Of a DNA stretch of 34,669 nt, positions 31,527 to 34,669 are shown one piece after another (the stretch's first letter is position 1; every line of letters begins with the position of its first letter). Location: contig JBKJQN010000042.1 in NCBI GenBank assembly GCA_046593925.1, forward strand, positions 1 through 34,669. Direction: 5' to 3'. Source of the DNA: JAYVYM01 sp046593925. Lineage in GTDB: Bacteria; Actinomycetota; Actinomycetes; Mycobacteriales; SCTD01. The position numbers and the translations under genes are program-made. A model generated the notes under the pieces. It saw only the letters and a list, made by a program, of their open reading frames with translations, was not told the origin of the DNA and searched no databases.

Positions 31527-33017
31527 TCACCGCGTCGCTGCCCGGGTGAGCAGGTACGTGGCGGGTCCGGAGATGGCGACCATCAGAGCAGCGTACGGGG
31601 CGGCGGCGCCGTACTCGATGCTGCTCGAGCCGCGCCAGAACTCCGTCGCGAGGGTGTGCGTACCGATCGGCGACAGCAGCAACGTGGAGGTCAGCTCGGT
31701 CACGACGGCGAGGAAGACCAGTGCCGCGCCGGCGCCGACGCCGGGCGCCAGCAGCGGCAGCGTGACGCGGCGCAGCGTCGCGAGCGGCCCGGCGCCGAGT
31801 GCATGCGCCACGTCGTCGAGCAGTGGCGGGGCCTGCGCGGCGGCAGCCCGCTGCGAGACCACGGCGCGCGGCAGGAACAGCACGGCGTACGCCACCAGCA
31901 GCAGCCCGGTCGTCTGGTACGCGGGCTGGGCGAAGCGCAGCGTGACCGTGACGAGGGCCAGGGCCACCACGATGCCGGGCAGCGCGCCGCCGAAGTAGGT
32001 GCAGCGCTCGACGACGGTGCTGGCCCGGCCGCGGTGGCGCACGCTGAGCCAGGCGACGGGCAGCGCGAGCACCGAGGTCAGCGCCGCCGCCGCGACCGCC
32101 AGGCCGATGGTGGTGCCTGCGGCAGCCGCGAGCCGACCCACCGGGAAGGTTGCCGAGCTCCCCTCGACCAGCCAGCGCAGCAGGCTCGCCAGCGGTACGC
32201 CGATGGCCAGCACGACGACGAGACCGAGCCCGAGCAGCGTCGGTACGGTCGCGCGGCGCAGCGGTACGGGGACCGCGGCCCGCGCCGCGCCCGCGCCGAT
32301 CCGGCTGTATCGGGACCGGCCGCGCAGCCGCAGCTCGACGACCAGCAGCAGCAGACAGCACAGCACCAGCACGCCGGCGAGCGCGTTCGCGGCCGGCCCG
32401 TTGAACGTCGACCGGTACTGGTCGTAGATCGCGGTGGTGAAGGTCGGGAAGCGCAGCAGCTGCAGGGCGCCGAACTCCGAGAGCAGGTGCAGCCCGACGA
32501 GCAGCCCCCCGCCGAGCAGCGCCGGCCGCAGCTGCGGCAGCACGACCCGACTGAAGCTGCGCCACGGCCCGTGCCCGAGCGCCTGCGCGGTCTCCTCCAG
32601 CGCCGGGTCCAGGCCGCGCAGGGTCGCGGCGACCGGCAGGTAGACGAACGGGTAGTACGACAGCGTCACGACGAGCAGCGCGCCGCCGTAGTTCTCGACC
32701 CGCGGGGTCAGCGACACCCAGCCGAAGCTGTTGACGAACGCCGGCACGGCCAGCGGTGCGACCAGCAGCGCATTCCAGGCGCGCCGGCCCGGCAGGTCGG
32801 TGCGCTCCACCAGCCAGGCCGTCGCGGTGCCGAGCACCGCCGAGATCAGCACGCAGGCGACGACCAGCCGGGCGGTGTTGGACAGCAGCTCGCCCGTACG
32901 CGGCCGTACGACAAGCCGCCAGGTACCGCCCGCACCCAGGCCGACCGCGGACGCGACGACGAACAGCAGCGGGACCAGGGCGAGCAGAGCCACCGCGGTC
33001 GCTGCGACGAGCAGCAC
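31527..33017 (-). CDS. Iron(III) ABC transporter permease, fused two-domain type (FbpB-like)
   Basis: 496 residues with about twelve membrane helices and two permease EAA-like loops: LEETAQALGHGPWRSFSRVV in the first half and LDDVAHALGAGPLATLRRVT in the second. Both carry the EAA-family Gly that meets the ATPase. Such fused permeases serve ferric-iron uptake. GTG 33017 lies 59 bp after the binding-protein stop and starts right at the first helix. In-frame codons upstream encode a plausible basic N-terminus (TGPRRWRSAYPP), so a rare start nearer 33078 is possible. Confidence 0.9.
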   Translation of the reverse strand: MLLVAATAVALLALVPLLFVVASAVGLGAGGTWRLVVRPRTGELLSNTARLVVACVLISAVLGTATAWLVERTDLPGRRAWNALLVAPLAVPAFVNSFGWVSLTPRVENYGGALLVVTLSYYPFVYLPVAATLRGLDPALEETAQALGHGPWRSFSRVVLPQLRPALLGGGLLVGLHLLSEFGALQLLRFPTFTTAIYDQYRSTFNGPAANALAGVLVLCCLLLLVVELRLRGRSRYSRIGAGAARAAVPVPLRRATVPTLLGLGLVVVLAIGVPLASLLRWLVEGSSATFPVGRLAAAAGTTIGLAVAAAALTSVLALPVAWLSVRHRGRASTVVERCTYFGGALPGIVVALALVTVTLRFAQPAYQTTGLLLVAYAVLFLPRAVVSQRAAAAQAPPLLDDVAHALGAGPLATLRRVTLPLLAPGVGAGAALVFLAVVTELTSTLLLSPIGTHTLATEFWRGSSSIEYGAAAPYAALMVAISGPATYLLTRAATR

Positions 33018-33076
33018 GGGCGGGTACGCGCTGCGCCACCGCCGCGGCCCGGTCGCGGCCGAGAGCGCGAGGACGC

Positions 33077-34096
33077 TCAGAGCAGGCCGGCCGTCTGCAT
33101 CATCTCGATGACGCGCGGGCCGTTGAGGTCAGCGATCTGCACAGCCGGGGCGCCGAGCGAGGCGAGCGGCGGCAGCACCGGGTTGGCGGGGACGCCGCTG
33201 GCCACGCTGTACTCCAGCGCGGTGCTGCCCGACAGCGCCTCCTGGCCGGCCTTGCTGGTCATGTAGCGGACCAGCTGCTGCGCCTCGGGCTTCTGATCGC
33301 TGGAGGCGAGCACGCCAGCTCCCGAGACGCTGGTGAACGCGCCGGGGTCACCCGCCGGGAAGGAGTACAGCTCGACATTCTTGCTGTTGGCACCGGACTC
33401 TGCCCGGTCCTTGTACCAGTAGTAGTGGTAAATGATGCCAGTCGCGATCTCGCCGTTGTTGACGGCCTGCATCACCGCGCTGTTGCCCTGGTACACCTTG
33501 CCGTTGTCCTTGAGTCCCTTGAGCCAGGCGGCTGCCTTCTGGTCGCCGACGGTGGCGACGACAGCGCTGACGATGGCCTGGAAGTCGGCGCCGGAGGGCG
33601 AGATGCCGATCTTGCCCTTCCACTGCGGCTGCGCCAGGTCCAGGATCGACGCCGGCAGCCGGTCCTTCGTCAGCGTGCTGTTATACGCCAGCACCGTGGC
33701 GCGCGCGGCGAAGCCGGTCCAGGTGCCGGTGCTCGGCTGGTAGCGGGCAGGCACCTGGTCCAGGGTCACCTGGTCGAGCTTGGCGAAGTCGCCCTTGCTG
33801 TCGACCAGCGTCATCGCCGGGGAGTTCTCCGTGACGAAGACGTCCGCGGGCGAAGCCTTGCCCTCCTGGACGATCTGGTTGGCCATCTCCGGGTCCTCGC
33901 CGTTGCGTACCTCGACAGCGATCCCGGTCTGCTTGGTGAACCCGTCCAGCACGGCCTTCATCAGGTCCTCGTGCTGGGCGTTGTAGACCGTGAGCTTGCC
34001 GCTGCCGGCGGCCGACGACGCGCCGGAGCCACCGCAGGCGGTCAGGCTCACCGACAGCGCGGTGAGGCCGGTCACCAGCAGGGTCAGGCGTCGCAT
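33077..34096 (-). CDS. Iron(III) ABC transporter substrate-binding lipoprotein (FbpA/FutA-like)
   Basis: 339 residues. Lipoprotein signal: MRRLTLLVTGLTALSVSLTAC with the lipobox LTAC, so the protein is anchored outside the membrane. The mature part starts KLTVYNAQHEDLMKAV. The iron-binding tyrosines are in IIYHYYWYKDRA, as in FbpA/FutA proteins. WKGKIGISPSGADFQA is also conserved. ATG 34096 has a gaggag site. First gene of the operon: binds ferric iron and hands it to the permease. A DtxR/IdeR-like box lies upstream. Confidence 0.93.
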   Translation of the reverse strand: MRRLTLLVTGLTALSVSLTACGGSGASSAAGSGKLTVYNAQHEDLMKAVLDGFTKQTGIAVEVRNGEDPEMANQIVQEGKASPADVFVTENSPAMTLVDSKGDFAKLDQVTLDQVPARYQPSTGTWTGFAARATVLAYNSTLTKDRLPASILDLAQPQWKGKIGISPSGADFQAIVSAVVATVGDQKAAAWLKGLKDNGKVYQGNSAVMQAVNNGEIATGIIYHYYWYKDRAESGANSKNVELYSFPAGDPGAFTSVSGAGVLASSDQKPEAQQLVRYMTSKAGQEALSGSTALEYSVASGVPANPVLPPLASLGAPAVQIADLNGPRVIEMMQTAGLL

Positions 34097-34121
34097 GTGC
34101 TCTCCTCGAGATCCGGGCTGC

Positions 34122-34140
34122 TTAGGGCAGCCTAACCATA
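34122..34140 (-). promoter_or_regulatory. DtxR/IdeR-type iron box
   Basis: On the minus strand this 19-bp site reads TATGGTTAGGCTGCCCTAA. It matches 15 of 19 positions of the DtxR/IdeR consensus TTAGGTTAGGCTAACCTAA. It lies 25 bp upstream of the binding-protein start, probably overlapping the promoter (TATGGT at its end is -10-like). Iron-loaded repressor would shut the transporter off. Confidence 0.7.
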
Positions 34141-34268
34141 GTCCGGTGGCGCTGTTCGAGCCACGCTTGCCCGTGACGGGCCGACCGGTCGATGCTCGCC
34201 AGGGGGCCGCTGGCGATCCTGAGCGCCCCGGACGTCGTGCTGGTGGGCGGCCCCGACGGCGGCTCTGA

Positions 34269-34669
34269 CTACTCCCACTCGATGGTGCCCGGCGGCTTGC
34301 TCGTGACGTCCAGCACGACCCGGTTGACGCCGGGCACCTCGTTGGTGATCCGCGTCGAGATCGTGGCGAGCACGTCGTACGGCACCCGGGTCCAGTCAGC
34401 GGTCATCGCGTCCTGCGAGCTGACCGGGCGCAGGACCACCGGGTGGCCGTACGTCCGGCCGTCGCCCTGCACGCCCACGCTGCGGACGTCCGCGAGAAGC
34501 ACCACGGGGCACTGCCAGACCTCGCGGTCCAGGCCGGCCCGGGTGAGCTCCTCGCGGGCGATCGCGTCGGCTTCGCGCAGCAGGTCGAGGCGCTCTGCCG
34601 TCACCTCGCCGATGATCCGGATGCCGAGCCCGGGGCCCGGGAAGGGCTGGCGGTGGACGATCTCGGCCG
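34269..34669 (-). CDS. guaA: GMP synthase (glutamine-hydrolysing), C-terminal part
   Basis: About 133 residues of the C-terminal end are seen; the rest lies past the window edge. Visible segments are VHRQPFPGPGLGIRIIGEV, VVLLADVRSVGVQGDGRTYG, HPVVLRPVSSQDAMTADWTR and the terminus KPPGTIEWE. They belong to the ATP-pyrophosphatase/dimerisation region of GuaA, which aminates XMP to GMP. The identification is firm. The gene ends 172 bp beyond the iron operon start, on the same strand. Confidence 0.97.
   Translation of the reverse strand, partial: AEIVHRQPFPGPGLGIRIIGEVTAERLDLLREADAIAREELTRAGLDREVWQCPVVLLADVRSVGVQGDGRTYGHPVVLRPVSSQDAMTADWTRVPYDVLATISTRITNEVPGVNRVVLDVTSKPPGTIEWE

Noticed and set aside
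1..34669. tRNA, rRNA, CRISPR or insertion sequence
   Set aside because: No T-loop/anticodon pattern, no regularly spaced non-coding repeats and no transposase were found.

Overview
The window is very GC-rich with dense, mostly tightly packed genes on both strands. It reads as a chromosomal segment of a free-living actinobacterium. Supporting signs are sucCD beside a DUF6350 (PerM-like) membrane protein and pcrA, an actinobacterial acVLRF1 ribosome-rescue hydrolase, PspC/LiaF-type envelope sensors, a DtxR/IdeR-type iron box, many GTG starts, and several leaderless-type promoters (TANNNT 6-7 nt before the start codon). The order or genus cannot be fixed from the sequence alone.

Layout. 1-1520: small proline/glycine/tyrosine-rich membrane proteins (an RDD protein cut by the window edge, a DUF4190-like gene interrupted by an amber codon, and an intact relative). 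1720-8170 (minus): DUF6350 protein, succinyl-CoA ligase sucD/sucC, an IcmB-like B12-binding subunit and the helicase pcrA. 8247-13703: esterase, small membrane proteins, PIG-L deacetylase, UbiA prenyltransferase, acVLRF1 and an M20 dipeptidase. 13700-17172: a PspC-type two-component system (response regulator, histidine kinase) divergent from a PspC/LiaF-like membrane protein and a small partner. 17169-19474: a gene-poor, partly decayed stretch with a degenerate membrane protein, a DinB/DUF664 relic, two VOC proteins and a broken MerR regulator whose promoter is still textbook-like. 19701-22099 (minus): cupin, GNAT, PhaC-like hydrolase/PHA synthase and a phasin/PhaE-like protein.

22179-26869 is the highlight: a tight five-gene run of acetoacetate decarboxylase-like protein, enoyl-CoA hydratase, CaiB/BaiF CoA-transferase, a thioredoxin-like fusion protein with CPTC, and a UGSC-family selenoprotein. 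The last gene reads through an in-frame UGA (26615-26617) followed by Gly-Ser-Cys. An 8-bp hairpin with a GUG loop lies 19 nt after the UGA, as expected for a bacterial SECIS element. An ordinary ORF caller would split this gene and lose its second half. The set suggests CoA-thioester catabolism coupled to a selenol/thiol redox step; the substrate is unknown.

27082-28154 is a second decayed patch: a frameshifted ribbon-helix-helix antitoxin, a MazF/PemK-like toxin with a foreign tail, and a truncated methyltransferase. 28180-30456 holds a class II aldolase, a 3-hydroxyacyl-CoA dehydrogenase-like enzyme and a gamma carbonic anhydrase-like protein. 30485-34096 (minus) is a complete ferric-iron ABC transporter behind a DtxR/IdeR-like operator. 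The window ends inside guaA.
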